A stretch of 28,709 bases of DNA from positions 1-28,709 of IMG/VR virus record IMGVR_UViG_3300031521_000289. One strand, given 5' to 3'. A program made the position numbers and the translations under genes. Positions 13,765 to 20,653 of the stretch are shown in pieces (within the stretch, counting starts at the first letter, position 1; every line of letters begins with the position of its first letter). Origin of the DNA: a virus. The notes under the pieces are model-generated. The model worked only from the letters and a program-made list of their open reading frames with translations. It was not told the DNA's origin and searched no databases.

Positions 13765-14961
13765 CTACCCACCCACGCCAAAGGCGATTGGATGGGCTTC
13801 GGGTTTCATAGAGTGTGCTTTGTTGCCAAAGTCTGATTTACTCTCCACCTTTGTAATCGCCAGTTCCTGACGATATATTTTTAATCCTTCTTTTAGAATG
13901 TTCTTTGCAGCATTAAGGTCACGGTCTAATATATGTCCATTTTTGCAAGTCCATTCTCTTATTGAAAGATTTAAGTCTTGATTTATCCAACCACATTCAC
14001 AACAGGTTTTACTTGAAGGATACCAGCGATTGATTTTAATAATTTGTTTATCATTCCAATCTGCTTTATATTCCAACAATCTTACGAAAGTCCCCCAACT
14101 GGCATCTGATATATGTTTTGCAAGTTTATGGTTTTTAACCATTCCTTTCACATTCAAGTCTTCTAATGCGATTATATCATAATTAGACACTAATTGGTGG
14201 GATACTTTATGTAAGTTATCCATTCGTGAGTTGGTTATCTTCTCGTGAATTAAGGCTGTTTTCCGTCTTTGTTTTTCAAACGAATTACTACCTTTTATTT
14301 TACGAGAAAGATGTTTTTGTGCTTTCGCTAACTTTCTTTCATATCGCTTTGTGTATTTGTTATTTTTGAATTTAACTCCATCAGATGTTATTGCAAAGTC
14401 TTTTAATCCTAAGTCAATTCCACATACAGCACCTGTCTTTTCTTTTGGTTGATATTGTTCTTCTGAAAGTATAGATACGAAATATTTGCCTGTTGGTGTT
14501 TTGCTTAAAGTACATTTCCCAATTTCGCCCTTTACTTCACGGTGAACATTAACTTTAATTCCTTCCTTAAACTTTGGTGCGTAAAATCTATCTCCTTCCA
14601 GTTTTGCAAATTGGGGAACAGTAAACGTATTCTTCTTTTTTCTTGACTTAAATCTTGGAAACTTAGCGTTACCACGAAAAAAATTTACATAAGCAGTATC
14701 TAAGCATCTTAAAGCAAACTGCAATGATTGGCTATTAACTTCTTTAAGCCAAACAGTTTCATCTTTTTTCTTTAATTCTGTTAAAGTTGCTGCTTGTGCA
14801 TAGTAATTATCTGACTTTTTATCTGCTTGATACTGTTCTTTACGCTCATTCAGAAAATGATTATAGACAAATCGGATACATCCAAAATGCTTATCCAACA
14901 GCGTTTTCTGCTCTTGGTTTGGCATTAATTCAAATTGGTATGTCCGAAATATCGTTTTCAT
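13765..14961 (-). CDS. tnpB: TnpB RNA-guided endonuclease
   Basis: 398 aa, full length for IS605 TnpB. N-terminal TYQFELMPNQEQKTLLDKHFGCIRFVYNHF is the conserved OrfB start. RuvC motifs are all present: GIDLGLKDF (D183), IIALEDLN (E267) and DRDLNAAKN (D348). The zinc-ribbon region has C-x2-C (around 320-323) and CKNGH (C339, H343), i.e. a Cys/His variant of the usual four-Cys finger. Known function: cuts DNA next to a transposon-specific motif, guided by an omega-RNA from the element's right end. The stop codon lies inside the RE hairpin, so mRNA and omega-RNA overlap. The protein should be active even though TnpA is not. Confidence 0.93.
   Translation of the reverse strand: MKTIFRTYQFELMPNQEQKTLLDKHFGCIRFVYNHFLNERKEQYQADKKSDNYYAQAATLTELKKKDETVWLKEVNSQSLQFALRCLDTAYVNFFRGNAKFPRFKSRKKKNTFTVPQFAKLEGDRFYAPKFKEGIKVNVHREVKGEIGKCTLSKTPTGKYFVSILSEEQYQPKEKTGAVCGIDLGLKDFAITSDGVKFKNNKYTKRYERKLAKAQKHLSRKIKGSNSFEKQRRKTALIHEKITNSRMDNLHKVSHQLVSNYDIIALEDLNVKGMVKNHKLAKHISDASWGTFVRLLEYKADWNDKQIIKINRWYPSSKTCCECGWINQDLNLSIREWTCKNGHILDRDLNAAKNILKEGLKIYRQELAITKVESKSDFGNKAHSMKPEAHPIAFGVGG
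13768..13796 (-). ncRNA. RE hairpin and probable 3' part of the omega-RNA scaffold
   Basis: Reverse strand: GCCCATCC…GGGTGGG outer stem of 8 pairs, a 2-nt bulge, then CGCC-TTT-GGCG. This imperfect hairpin is the kind TnpA recognises at the right end and the kind that ends the omega-RNA. The RNA would run on through GTAGTTCAC, and its guide would start at 13759 with AATGGTAAAATAATAAAC. The 5' end of the RNA is not determinable here. Confidence 0.65.
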
Positions 14962-14988
14962 TCTTACTATTAAATAGTTTTAATAACG

Positions 14989-14996
14989 CAAATATA
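14989..14996 (-). promoter_or_regulatory. Host-type -7 element before tnpB
   Basis: TATATTTG (14996-14989) matches the Bacteroidota TAnnTTTG -7 element, 27 nt before the tnpB ATG. No convincing TTTG -33 element lies 19-20 nt upstream. Unlike the phage genes, tnpB appears to use host-type transcription signals, as expected of an immigrant. Confidence 0.45.
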
Positions 14997-15010
14997 ATGC
15001 TTTTTTGTAA

Positions 15011-15217
15011 ATCCGCTACATTCCTCGTTTATCCATTGCTCAAATAGTTCGTAGGCTTAAACAAGAATCTACTCGTCAAATATGGTTGCTGCATTCATCT
15101 ACACTTCGTAAGCAATATTGGTATCAGAAGCTACTTTGGTCAGATGGTTATTTCGTTTGTTCAATCTGGGAAGCAAGTCCAAATACTATTCGTGAGTATA
15201 TCCTTTCACAAGGTTAA
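15011..15217 (+). pseudogene. tnpA: C-terminal remnant of IS200/IS605 TnpA
   Basis: A plus-strand frame of 68 codons, opened by a stop and not by a start: IRYIPRLSIAQIVRRLKQES, then IWLLHSSTLRKQYWYQK, LLWSDGYFVCSIWEASPNTI, REYILSQG. This is the second half of a Y1 HUH transposase: 'S.s.iv..LK..Sa', 'fWs.GYFv.svG', and the terminal helix carrying the nucleophile Tyr (REYI). The first ~70 residues with the HUH metal-binding motif are absent, so it cannot transpose the element by itself. Divergent from tnpB, as in IS605. Confidence 0.85.
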
Positions 15218-15240
15218 TTCATTATATTTGTGCCTTACAT

Positions 15241-15269
15241 CCAATCCACGCTAAAAGGCGATGAATTGG
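15241..15269. repeat. LE hairpin of the IS element
   Basis: CCAATCCA (15241-15248) pairs with TGAATTGG (15262-15269) with one G-T pair on the minus strand, then a 1-nt bulge and CGC/GCG around a 6-nt loop. Same size and design as the RE hairpin (core 'ATCGCCTTT…GCGTGG' on the minus strand in both), which supports a matched LE/RE pair. Confidence 0.7.
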
Positions 15270-15285
15270 TTTTACGGCACGTTTT

Positions 15286-15576
15286 ATAAAATTGTTGTAA
15301 ATAATCAAGTTTTAACCCTTTTTTAACAAGAGTTAAATCTTTGTTTTTTATTCTATTGTTTTTGTAATCACTTATTGCAGATAAAATAATATCTTTATAT
15401 CCTATATTAAAATCAACAATATTTATTTTTCTTTCTGTAATTCTACCATTAACAATTACTCTTAATTGGTGTACTTTGTTACTTTTTAAATACATAATCT
15501 CAAAATCATCAAAACCAATGAGGTTAAATACATCATTGGTTTTTTCGTATTTTGCTATTTTTATTATATTTTTCAT
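15286..15576 (-). pseudogene. 5' fragment of the gene interrupted by the IS element
   Basis: ATG at 15576, 8 nt after a phage-type promoter motif. 97 native codons run MKNIIKIAKYEKTNDVFNLI to KGLKLDYLQQFY; reading continues 15 codons into the IS (KTCRKTNSSPFSVDWM) and stops at 15235, giving a 113-aa chimera. Beta-rich with a basic helical end (KNNRIKNKDLTLVKKG); not recognised. The missing 30 residues lie at 13667-13759. As the head gene of its unit, the insertion could also reduce expression of the primase-like and methyltransferase genes downstream. Confidence 0.75.
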
Positions 15577-15584
15577 TTTTTAAA

Positions 15585-15615
15585 ATATAACGAATCATAA
15601 GTTTATATGGAGAAA
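15585..15615 (-). promoter_or_regulatory. Phage-type promoter motif
   Basis: TTTCTCC (15615-15609), 15 nt, TCGTTATAT (15593-15585; one mismatch at the last base), 8 nt to the ATG at 15576. Confidence 0.75.
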
Positions 15616-15617
15616 TT

Positions 15618-16922
15618 TTATTTTTTAGAATCATATTCGAAATTAAGAATTTTAACACTTAAATTGTTAGAAAATTTGCTTCTTACCACAATGCCCTCAA
15701 TTATTTGTCCTGTTTTTTCTTTAATTTCTTTAAAAATTTCATTACATTTTTTTATTAAATCATCATAAGAATATATACCTTCAAATATAGGTTCAGTATA
15801 TTCTAAACCTAATTCTTCTGAAACTTTTTTAAGGTTATGTTCTTGACCATAATGAATTCTTTTAGCACATCCCGATTTCAAATCATCAACTCCAAAAAAA
15901 ATAACTTTAGAATCTCCTTTGGCATCTTGGTTTAAATTCTTTCCACTTCCTTTGCTGCCACCAGAACCTCCTACAAGTTCTCCACGTAAAGCCAATTCTA
16001 CATTATATTTCAAACAATATGTTTCTAATTTATCAAGATAACCATGTTTTTTAGTAGTATCCACAAAAGCATCTCTCACCTCAGTTGTTATTTCTTTTAA
16101 ATTTAAATCAACAACATCTTGATTAGTGTAAAATTTTTGTTTAAAATCATTATACCATCCTTTTTGATTTGTAGCCCTATCAAAATATTGATGTAATATA
16201 TTATTATCTAAGTCAATATAACTAGAAACATAGGTCTGTTCAATTTTCTTTTTTTGATTTCTTGAACATATACCCTTTTCAAATTCATTAATATTAATAG
16301 AATCTTTACGAAAATATTCCGTAATAGATGAACCATCTCTTTTAATAGAACCTGAAATAATTTCATTATCTTCAAAACACCTATCAATATTTGATTTTTT
16401 TAACTGTGCAAGAGGTTCATCTGTTTTATATAAAAAACTTGGAATATCACCATCTGATAATCCTGAACCACCGCTTTCAAAAGAATCTTCTGCCACATAT
16501 TTAATAACTTCTAATTTCACCCGTAAATCAATATCAGAAAAATCATTGGTTTTTAAATATTCTTTTAAAATAGTTAATGGAATAATAATTCCATTTGAAT
16601 ATATTGGTTCAGTACTATTTAACATACTGAAGTTGAACTTTATACTTCTAATTCTCCCCTTTTTACCTAATTTATTTTTAGAAATATCTCCATTTGGTTC
16701 ATGATATTCTCTAAATATCAATGAGTTAGGAATACAAAAATCTGGCATTATATATAAAACATTATCTCCAATTTTATATAATCCTTTGCCTACAACAATA
16801 TCAAATTCACATGAATTCCCATCCGAATCACAAATGTGTGCAACTTGAATATTTAATGCTTCTTCACCATTTTTATAAATGGGAATTAATTTTTCAATTT
16901 TTACAATATCTACAGGTTTCAT
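15618..16922 (-). CDS. RNA ligase of the DRB0094/Rnl5 type
   Basis: 434 aa. Ligase motifs: I KRDG (nucleophile K194), III ALRGELVG (312-318), IV IIEGIVVRS (408-415) and V SVKILNFEY (K424). The first ~120 residues form the OB-like N-terminal domain typical of the Deinococcus DRB0094 family (IVKIEKLIPIYKNGEEALNIQVAHI, VVGKGLYKIGDNVLYIMPDF). Such enzymes seal 3'-OH/5'-phosphate nicks in RNA through an enzyme-AMP intermediate. An insertion around 205-270 and a Gly/Ser loop (VGGSGGSKGSGKN) are present. In phages, RNA ligases undo host tRNA cleavage. Intact; last gene of its unit before the next promoter. Confidence 0.88.
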   Translation of the reverse strand: MKPVDIVKIEKLIPIYKNGEEALNIQVAHICDSDGNSCEFDIVVGKGLYKIGDNVLYIMPDFCIPNSLIFREYHEPNGDISKNKLGKKGRIRSIKFNFSMLNSTEPIYSNGIIIPLTILKEYLKTNDFSDIDLRVKLEVIKYVAEDSFESGGSGLSDGDIPSFLYKTDEPLAQLKKSNIDRCFEDNEIISGSIKRDGSSITEYFRKDSININEFEKGICSRNQKKKIEQTYVSSYIDLDNNILHQYFDRATNQKGWYNDFKQKFYTNQDVVDLNLKEITTEVRDAFVDTTKKHGYLDKLETYCLKYNVELALRGELVGGSGGSKGSGKNLNQDAKGDSKVIFFGVDDLKSGCAKRIHYGQEHNLKKVSEELGLEYTEPIFEGIYSYDDLIKKCNEIFKEIKEKTGQIIEGIVVRSKFSNNLSVKILNFEYDSKK

Positions 16923-16941
16923 TTTTTATTATTTTTATTTT

Positions 16942-17340
16942 TTAAAAAGGAAAATTGTTATCTTCAGAATTGTATATTATTTTTTCATTTGAGATTAAAC
17001 TTCCACATTCTTTTAAAATTTCATCACCGTATTGATGAAATAATTTTTTATATTCATCATATAAATTTTTGATTATTTCAAAATCATCTTTGTTTAATTC
17101 AGAATAAATGATATCAAGAGCTTCAATTTCATGTTGTAAAATAAAAAATAGACAAAACAAATAAAGCTCTTCTTCTGAATATGATTTCATTTCAGCAATA
17201 TCACTTCTTGATTTACCTATATAAAAATTTGTTCTTAAAAAGTCATGATGGTAAGTATATGGAATCCTTGAAATTGAAATTCTATCATTTCCTATTTTTT
17301 TAATTATATCCAACACTTTTTCTTTAATCGTTCTATCCAT
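16942..17340 (-). CDS. Hypothetical helical protein, 132 aa
   Basis: Helix-rich (TIKEKVLDIIKKIG, EEELYLFCLFFILQHEIEALDIIYSELNKDDFEIIKNLYDEYKKLF). Contains YHHDFLRTNFYIGKSRSDIAEM. No known domain. It lies 19 nt upstream of the RNA ligase and 1 nt from its own upstream neighbour, so it is co-transcribed with the ligase. Confidence 0.7.
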   Translation of the reverse strand: MDRTIKEKVLDIIKKIGNDRISISRIPYTYHHDFLRTNFYIGKSRSDIAEMKSYSEEELYLFCLFFILQHEIEALDIIYSELNKDDFEIIKNLYDEYKKLFHQYGDEILKECGSLISNEKIIYNSEDNNFPF

Positions 17341-17341
17341 T

Positions 17342-17758
17342 TTATAATTTTTTAATCAAATCAATATTATTTTTTATAAAATCAAATATTTCTTCATAAA
17401 CATTGTTATCAAATTGTTCAAAAATTCTTTGATATAATTGTTGTTCTTTTGTTAATTTCAGTGATTTGGTTTGTTTTATATAGTCACCTTCTCCAAATTT
17501 ACTATTTGTTTTGATATAACCGCCAAAATATGCAGCAATCTTCTCAATAAGATCAATATTACCTTTTCTGCTTGAAACCTCTAAAGAACATCCTTCATTG
17601 CATTCAGATAACCAAATTGGAATTATATTTACATCTATATTTATAAAAATTGTAGAATTTGATAGCACAACTTTAGTTTTTAATTCTTGCTCAATTACAA
17701 ATTTAACATCAAGAATATTTATTGTTTTGGGAGTTGTAAATTTAATTAAGGTTTCCAT
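17342..17758 (-). CDS. Hypothetical protein, 138 aa
   Basis: First half beta-rich (LIKFTTPKTINILDVKFVIEQELKTKVVLSNSTIFINIDVNIIPIWLSEC), second half helical (KEQQLYQRIFEQFDNNVYEEIFDFIKNN). Unrecognised. The stop is 1 nt from the ATG of the next gene. Confidence 0.7.
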   Translation of the reverse strand: METLIKFTTPKTINILDVKFVIEQELKTKVVLSNSTIFINIDVNIIPIWLSECNEGCSLEVSSRKGNIDLIEKIAAYFGGYIKTNSKFGEGDYIKQTKSLKLTKEQQLYQRIFEQFDNNVYEEIFDFIKNNIDLIKKL

Positions 17759-17804
17759 GTTATTTTTCTCTGTTTAAATTTGATATTTTAAGAAAATTAC
17801 ATAT

Positions 17805-18021
17805 TTATTTGTTTTCTTCGTTATCTAAAATATTACCTAATTCATTACAAAATATGTAAAAATTATAATAGCTTTTTTCAAGTGGATAGGCACGTATGGT
17901 TTTTTTATACTTATCTTTCCAATCTGTATGATAAATTAAATCAACTGTTGTTAATTTTAATATTATAATCCCAATTTATTATTGGTTCATTTTCTACAAT
18001 TTGAATTTTTTTTAAATACAT
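17805..18021 (-). pseudogene. Frameshifted small gene
   Basis: ATG at 18021 reads MYLKKIQIVENEPIINWDYNI, then hits an early TGA. From there a second frame continues KLTTVDLIYHTDWKDKY to GNILDNEENK and TAA at 17805. Removing one A from the four-A run (minus strand, 17958-17955) gives a continuous 71-aa protein with even, protein-like composition. So the gene carries a 1-nt insertion, a sequencing error, or a +1 recoding site. Product unrecognised. Confidence 0.65.
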
Positions 18022-18022
18022 T

Positions 18023-18490
18023 TTAAAAATTTTGGTTTAATTGTATATTATTTGAGTGATTGGTTATTTTATATTGAATTTCATCTAATATTTTCAAATT
18101 TCTTTCATAACAAATTTTAACAGCCTCTTCGTAATCGAATATTTCCTCTTTGTTTAAAGAACCATTTAAAAATTTTATATCTGTTTTAAATTCCATTTTA
18201 ATCTTTTCAATATACCACTCAAGAACCTCATGAGTATTTTTGAAATCATTGTAATTGTAAAATTCTTTCCTTCTTACAACTCTATATTTATTTATAATTG
18301 GTTCTTCTTCTTTTGTATTCCAAACAAAAGCTTCTAAATTATTATTTTTTATAAATTTTTTTGCTTTGCTGGAACTACCAAATATTTTAGCTTCTCTAAG
18401 TTTGTTTGTAAAAACAAAATCTTTTTTAAAAGTTAATTCATTAAAAGCACATTCTTTTAAAAATCCGTTATTGGTTACAATGAATATCAT
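18023..18490 (-). CDS. Hypothetical protein, 155 aa
   Basis: Beta start (MIFIVTNNGFLKECAF), a basic middle (REAKIFGSSSKAKKFIKNNN, a pattern seen in small phage proteins that modify or bind host enzymes, though no specific match) and a helical end (YEEAVKICYERNLKILDEIQYKI). A possible host-type -7 element, TACATTTG, lies at 18526-18519, 28 nt upstream of its ATG, but without a -33 partner. Confidence 0.65.
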   Translation of the reverse strand: MIFIVTNNGFLKECAFNELTFKKDFVFTNKLREAKIFGSSSKAKKFIKNNNLEAFVWNTKEEEPIINKYRVVRRKEFYNYNDFKNTHEVLEWYIEKIKMEFKTDIKFLNGSLNKEEIFDYEEAVKICYERNLKILDEIQYKITNHSNNIQLNQNF

Positions 18491-18564
18491 TTTTTATTGT
18501 TTAAATATTTTTAATAAGCAAATGTAATATTTTTTAGAATTAAAATCATAAATTTTATTATGTT

Positions 18565-18735
18565 TTATTTTCCACAAAATTGAATATGTGATTTTGCAAC
18601 TGAAAGCGCAAGGTTAAGTTTACCTATCTCAATTTTAAAATCTTTTTCTTTTTCAGATTCTAAAGTTTTTATTACTTCTGATATTTGAGATATTATTATA
18701 TTTAATGGATGTTCACAATATATTGTTTTGCTCAT
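18565..18735 (-). CDS. 56-aa hypothetical protein
   Basis: ATG at 18735 overlaps the last base of the upstream stop (TAATG); TAA at 18565. MSKTIYCEHPLNIIISQISE, then EKDFKIEIGKLNLALSVAKSHIQFCGK: helical, two cysteines near the ends. The stop/start overlap and well-behaved composition support it. About 75 nt of non-coding A/T sequence separate it from the next gene. Confidence 0.6.
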   Translation of the reverse strand: MSKTIYCEHPLNIIISQISEVIKTLESEKEKDFKIEIGKLNLALSVAKSHIQFCGK

Positions 18736-18890
18736 TATTTTGCCTTTTTAATTATATATAATTCATCATCATTTTCCACAATAACCTCATTATTAAAAAT
18801 GTTTTTATTTGTTATTTTAGATAATATTTCTCTACTCAAATTTTCATCTTTTAATATTTTTTCAGCTAAAGTACTTTTATGTGCATCCAT
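18735..18890 (-). CDS. 51-aa hypothetical protein
   Basis: ATG at 18890, TAA at 18735. MDAHKSTLAEKILKDENLSR, then NNEVIVENDDELYIIKKAK. Two helices and a C-terminal hairpin; acidic. Starts 2 nt after the upstream stop and shares one base with the next start. Unrecognised. Confidence 0.6.
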   Translation of the reverse strand: MDAHKSTLAEKILKDENLSREILSKITNKNIFNNEVIVENDDELYIIKKAK

Positions 18891-18892
18891 TT

Positions 18893-19378
18893 TTATTTGT
18901 TGTTTAAAAAATAATTAAATCCATCTCTATAAAATTCACCTTCATTTTTTTTACTTTTTAAAATTTTCTCATTTTTTGTATTATTTTTGGAATCACTATA
19001 ACCATTTATCCAAATATCGCTTATTTTTCCAATTCCGAAGTATTGTTTTGTTGGATGATTATAAGCGTAATTAAGTGAAACATTTTCTGGAGTTTTTTCA
19101 ATTTTAACATCTCCAAACAAATGTTGTTGTTCAGATGTAATAAGAAAATCAAAATATTTGTTTTTTGCAAAATATAGATAACCACAAGCATGAAGATTTG
19201 AAATATCAATATCTTCGTGAATTAAATCAACAATTATTGTTCCTCTGTTCCGAACCAAATAATTAATTAATTCAGTTTTTAATTCTTTTGAAGCTTGTTT
19301 AATTTTTAACTTATCAAGCATTTCTGTTTTTGGATCACTTAATTCTTTTAATATGTTATTGAATTCTCTTTTTTTCAT
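18893..19378 (-). CDS. Hypothetical protein, 161 aa
   Basis: Helical, basic first third (MKKREFNNILKELSDPKTEMLDKLKIKQASKELKTELIN), then a mixed segment with ACGYLYFAKNKYFDFLITSEQQHLFGDVKIEKTPE. A short tail resembles 'GEFYRDGFNYFLNNK'. No family recognised. ATGA overlap with the zinc-ribbon gene upstream. Confidence 0.7.
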   Translation of the reverse strand: MKKREFNNILKELSDPKTEMLDKLKIKQASKELKTELINYLVRNRGTIIVDLIHEDIDISNLHACGYLYFAKNKYFDFLITSEQQHLFGDVKIEKTPENVSLNYAYNHPTKQYFGIGKISDIWINGYSDSKNNTKNEKILKSKKNEGEFYRDGFNYFLNNK

Positions 19379-19773
19379 TTTACAAATCTATTCCCACATT
19401 TTTTACATTTAAAATGATCCATTGTCCAGTTTTTACCTTTTGGATCTACAAATTGAATATTTTCCCTTTCTCCACAAGAAGAACAAAAAATATTTTCTGA
19501 AATCAGTGTTTCTTTTTGTTTTGTTTCTACAAATTGAGTAAAATGTAAAACCAAAGCAGGATTATATCCATTTATTTTTAATGGATTATTTTGATCCATT
19601 ATAACTCTTATTAAATTTATATCCCAAATTTTTTCCAATATCTCACTTTTATCTTTAAATTTATCAATAAGATATTTTTTAAATTCTTTTCCAATTTCTA
19701 TAGCTTCTTCATTTGTTAAATTTATGTTTGGAAAATTAATTCTTATAAAATGGGGGAAAAACTCTAAATCCAT
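19375..19773 (-). CDS. Zinc-ribbon protein, head of its unit
   Basis: 132 aa. The C-terminus (FCSSCGERENIQFV, then HFKCKKCGNRFVK) is a four-cysteine zinc ribbon, CxxCG…CxxCG. The N-terminal 95 residues are helical (NEEAIEIGKEFKKYLIDKFKDKSEILEKIWD) with no match. Zinc ribbons of this form bind nucleic acid or bridge transcription proteins. The ATG lies 17 nt from a full phage-type promoter motif; the gene leads the unit that ends with the RNA ligase. Confidence 0.7.
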   Translation of the reverse strand: MDLEFFPHFIRINFPNINLTNEEAIEIGKEFKKYLIDKFKDKSEILEKIWDINLIRVIMDQNNPLKINGYNPALVLHFTQFVETKQKETLISENIFCSSCGERENIQFVDPKGKNWTMDHFKCKKCGNRFVK

Positions 19774-19790
19774 AATTTTAATTTTTTAAA

Positions 19791-19821
19791 TTATAACGAA
19801 TATGTTTTTGTTTTGGAGAAA
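19791..19821 (-). promoter_or_regulatory. Phage-type promoter motif
   Basis: TTTCTCC (19821-19815), 15 nt, TCGTTATAA (19799-19791), 17 nt to the ATG at 19773. Exact in both halves. Confidence 0.8.
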
Positions 19822-19833
19822 ATATATATCTGT

Positions 19834-19860
19834 AAGGTTATAATTGTTGTTTATAACCTT
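19834..19860. repeat. Inverted repeat upstream of the promoter
   Basis: AAGGTTATA (19834-19842) and TATAACCTT (19852-19860) are perfect reverse complements around a 9-nt loop. It lies 12 nt upstream of the TTTCTCC box and downstream of the palindrome ending the previous unit. Candidates: operator for the 19773 promoter, or a second terminator stem lacking a U-tract. Confidence 0.5.
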
Positions 19861-19874
19861 GTGGAGTTATAAAA

Positions 19875-19894
19875 TATCGGTTAATTAACCGATA
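19875..19894 (-). terminator. 20-bp perfect palindrome at the end of the 20611 unit
   Basis: TATCGGTTAATTAACCGATA is its own reverse complement and overlaps the stop codon of the 141-aa gene. On the minus strand it is followed by TTTTATAAC, so it can act as a stem (8 pairs, 4-nt loop) plus short U-tract terminator. A palindromic protein-binding site is also possible. Confidence 0.6.
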
Positions 19895-20310
19895 AATATA
19901 TCTACCAAATCACCTAATGTAAGATATACTTCATAATATCCATTACTATGCGATTTTGAATATGCATAGTTATAAACTTTATCTCTGTATTTTTCAGGTA
20001 TATTATTTAATCCGCTTTGATCTTTAATAAATTCTTCGATTAATGAATTTAATCTTTGTTGTTCCAGATTATAAATTTCTTTCTGTTTGTCGTTTTCTTT
20101 CTTAAGAATTTCATATTGTTTTAGTTCTTCTGCATATTTTATTACATCATCAGAACTGTGTTTTAAACCAAGTGTTGGTTTTGAAATCCTATCAGGATAT
20201 TCATTGTTATTGCTATTTCTAATATCATCAATAACTTCATAAACGCTTTTATCTCTTTTAAGAAAATAAGAATTTACATCTTCTATTGTTTTAAATTGTG
20301 ATTCCATCAT
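19885..20310 (-). CDS. Coiled-coil protein, 141 aa
   Basis: Residues 55-100 (DVIKYAEELKQYEILKKENDKQKEIYNLEQQRLNSLIEEF) are a long charged helix with heptad pattern, probably coiled coil. C-terminal GYYEVYLTLGDLVDIFIG is a short beta/helix end. Unrecognised. It overlaps the upstream gene by 20 nt and ends in the palindrome at 19875-19894. The second Met is an equally good start. Confidence 0.65.
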   Translation of the reverse strand: MMESQFKTIEDVNSYFLKRDKSVYEVIDDIRNSNNNEYPDRISKPTLGLKHSSDDVIKYAEELKQYEILKKENDKQKEIYNLEQQRLNSLIEEFIKDQSGLNNIPEKYRDKVYNYAYSKSHSNGYYEVYLTLGDLVDIFIG

Positions 20311-20611
20311 TTTGTTTTTTAAATTGTTCTAATATATAATTCATTTCTTTGTGTTGAGTGCAATATTTCCCATCAAGCCAAGAAATAAAGTTAATCATGT
20401 CTTGGCTTGAAAATTCATTTTTGTTTTCACAAGCATCATTTGGAATTTCTCTTAATATATTTTTGATTTCATCAATATCTAAAATTGCTTGTTTTTCATT
20501 TTTATCTAAAAATCTTGCTGTTTTATCTGAATTTTCTTTATTTTTTAATATTGAAAAATAATTACAAATTGGAGACATTAAATTTCTCAGTCTTGTTATT
20601 TTTGTATCCAT
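20291..20611 (-). CDS. Hypothetical protein, 106 aa, head of a short unit
   Basis: Helical and mixed-charge (MDTKITRLRNLMSPICNYFSILKNKEN, DEIKNILREIPNDACENKNEF, INFISWLDGKYCTQHKEMNYILEQF). Unrecognised. ATG lies 9 nt after an exact promoter motif; the unit consists of this gene and the coiled-coil gene only. Confidence 0.65.
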   Translation of the reverse strand: MDTKITRLRNLMSPICNYFSILKNKENSDKTARFLDKNEKQAILDIDEIKNILREIPNDACENKNEFSSQDMINFISWLDGKYCTQHKEMNYILEQFKKQNDGITI

Positions 20612-20620
20612 TTTTTAAAT

Positions 20621-20651
20621 TTATAACGAAAATATTTTATTGTAGGAGAAA
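20621..20651 (-). promoter_or_regulatory. Phage-type promoter motif
   Basis: TTTCTCC (20651-20645), 15 nt, TCGTTATAA (20629-20621), 9 nt to the ATG at 20611. Exact in both halves; sits 3 nt after the DHH gene's stop. Confidence 0.8.
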
Positions 20652-20653
20652 AA

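Larger units (their letters stand above)
13760..15285 (-). mobile_element. IS200/IS605-type element, tnpA defective, about 1526 bp
   Basis: Contains divergent tnpB (minus) and a tnpA remnant (plus), the IS605 arrangement, bounded by similar imperfect hairpins. The right end reads GGGTAGTTCAC then flank, the usual end of this family. The left boundary is inferred 16 nt outside the left hairpin, because that choice leaves TTTAT as the preceding pentamer and gives an in-frame empty site with no target duplication, as expected for single-strand 'peel and paste' transposition. Boundaries may be off by 1-2 nt. It is visibly less AT-rich than the surrounding phage DNA. Confidence 0.85.

Noticed and set aside
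15618-16922. Possible N-terminal half of the broken DNA ligase
   Set aside because: It is a complete RNA ligase of its own with motifs I to V and a DRB0094-type N-terminus.
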